6,002 nucleotides of DNA from Oscillospiraceae bacterium (GTDB taxonomy: Bacteria > Bacillota > Clostridia > Oscillospirales > Ruminococcaceae). Under the pieces are notes generated by a model. It was given only the letters and a program-made list of their open reading frames with translations, was not told the origin of the DNA and did no database searches. The position numbers were made by a program, and so were the translations under genes. Shown piece by piece: positions 5,254-6,002 of this stretch (its first letter is position 1; each line of letters opens with the position of its first letter). The DNA is taken from the NCBI GenBank assembly GCA_015067125.1, contig SVNB01000032.1, positions 10,199 to 16,200 on the forward strand, written 5' to 3'.

Positions 5254-6002
5254 TTACTGCGGAACGGGATAGCCTATGGAACCGAAGTCATAAAGCCCTT
5301 CCGTATATTCACAGATAGCGTGGTCCGCTATGCTCCATCTGTCCTCTTCCGGAAAGCGTCCCAGTGTTTGGAACAGGCTGTCTTTTGCCCAGTCATAAAA
5401 ATCACCGGTTTTGCCTTTAATATCCTCTATAAGCCATTCGCCGTTTTCTTTATAGATATAAAAAGTGGCTTTAAGCCATTCGTTGGCATTTGGAATTTTT
5501 TCAAGTTCGCCGGTTTCGGGATTTGTCGCCTGCGGAAAACACGAAAAAGTAACGGTCATGGTACGGTATGTATCCGCATCGTTTTGCGAAGTTCCGGAAA
5601 TATGCGAAGTAAGCTCAAAGGTTTCTCCGGGTTCCATATTTTTTCTGCGGACGGCCGTTAAAAACCGCAGAACATCATCTTCATAAAATTTTTCCGGCAC
5701 TTCAAAAGTTACGGTATAGTTAAAATAATCATAAGCCCAGCTGCTTATACATTCCGGCAGACCTTCTATCGGCTGTGCCGGAACAGGTTCATTATCTGAT
5801 GGATTGGGCACCGCCGCAAGATAATCCGGATTTTCTTTTATTTTTTCCAAAACGATTTTTCTTTTTTCGGCAATTTCTTTTGCCCAATAATCGGCATATT
5901 CTTCCTGCGGTTCTTCTGTTTTGGAATAGTTCTGCGGCTGTTTTGCCGGTTCTTCCGCACCGCAGGCGCAAAGCATAAGCAGCGCCAAAGCTAAAACAAG
6001 CA
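5254..6002 (-). CDS. Lipoprotein of unknown function (5' end outside window)
   Basis: The frame is open to the right edge, so the true start lies beyond 6002. The visible N-terminus, LVLALALLMLCACGAEEP, is the hydrophobic core and lipobox (LCAC) of a lipoprotein signal peptide; a TTG at 5988 is in frame but sits inside that core and is not the start. The mature protein begins with a Pro/Glu/Gln-rich linker, then a charged, probably helical stretch (AKEIAEKRKIVLEKIKEN), then a mixed alpha/beta domain with alternating strands such as YTVTFEVPEKF, TMTVTFSCF and ATFYIYKENGEWLIEDIKG. The last motif recalls the terminal strands of NTF2-like or SnoaL-like domains, but this is only a resemblance. The gene ends 15 bp before the next lipoprotein gene, and the ribosome binding site of that gene directly adjoins this stop. 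The promoter of the pair is not in the window. No function is assigned. Confidence 0.7.
   Translation of the reverse strand, partial: LVLALALLMLCACGAEEPAKQPQNYSKTEEPQEEYADYWAKEIAEKRKIVLEKIKENPDYLAAVPNPSDNEPVPAQPIEGLPECISSWAYDYFNYTVTFEVPEKFYEDDVLRFLTAVRRKNMEPGETFELTSHISGTSQNDADTYRTMTVTFSCFPQATNPETGELEKIPNANEWLKATFYIYKENGEWLIEDIKGKTGDFYDWAKDSLFQTLGRFPEEDRWSIADHAICEYTEGLYDFGSIGYPVPQ

Overview
The window looks like chromosomal DNA from a low-to-moderate-GC Firmicute, most likely an uncultured or gut-type clostridium. The evidence is strong AGGAGG-type ribosome binding sites, sigma-A-like promoters, U-tract terminators, a TTG start, a compact 478-residue archaeal/eukaryal-type prolyl-tRNA synthetase, an alanine/glycine:cation symporter and low-complexity lipoproteins. 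No mobile element, CRISPR array, rRNA or tRNA was seen. Genus-level assignment is not possible from this sequence alone.

Left part (1-1195): a divergent pair of acyl-chemistry genes. A FabD-family acyltransferase runs leftward from a TTG start at 764 and leaves the window at its 3' end. An acyl carrier protein gene (acpP) runs rightward from 968. The 203-bp gap holds a promoter for each direction, a 10-bp palindrome between them and a hairpin in the acpP leader. The acyltransferase keeps the catalytic Ser and His but has substitutions at two normally conserved positions.

Middle (1196-4203): proS follows acpP after 87 bp that contain a GC-rich hairpin, and ends in a strong intrinsic terminator (2735-2767). 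An AGCS-family alanine/glycine:cation symporter follows. Its reading frame has no ATG, GTG or TTG before the first membrane helix, although a perfect AGGAGG and an out-of-frame ATG lie just upstream. A terminator (4178-4206) ends it, inside a repeat-like segment that can fold in two mutually exclusive ways.

Right part (4204-6002): two leftward genes, 15 bp apart, encode lipoproteins of unknown function. The downstream one has WG-like repeats. The upstream one starts beyond the window. Their Pro/Glu/Gln-rich linkers resemble each other in protein and DNA, which suggests a shared origin.

Most of the window is ordinary housekeeping. The parts worth a second look are the symporter start, the atypical FabD, the switch-like terminator and the paired lipoproteins. 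I found no convincing evidence of an entirely new biological system.
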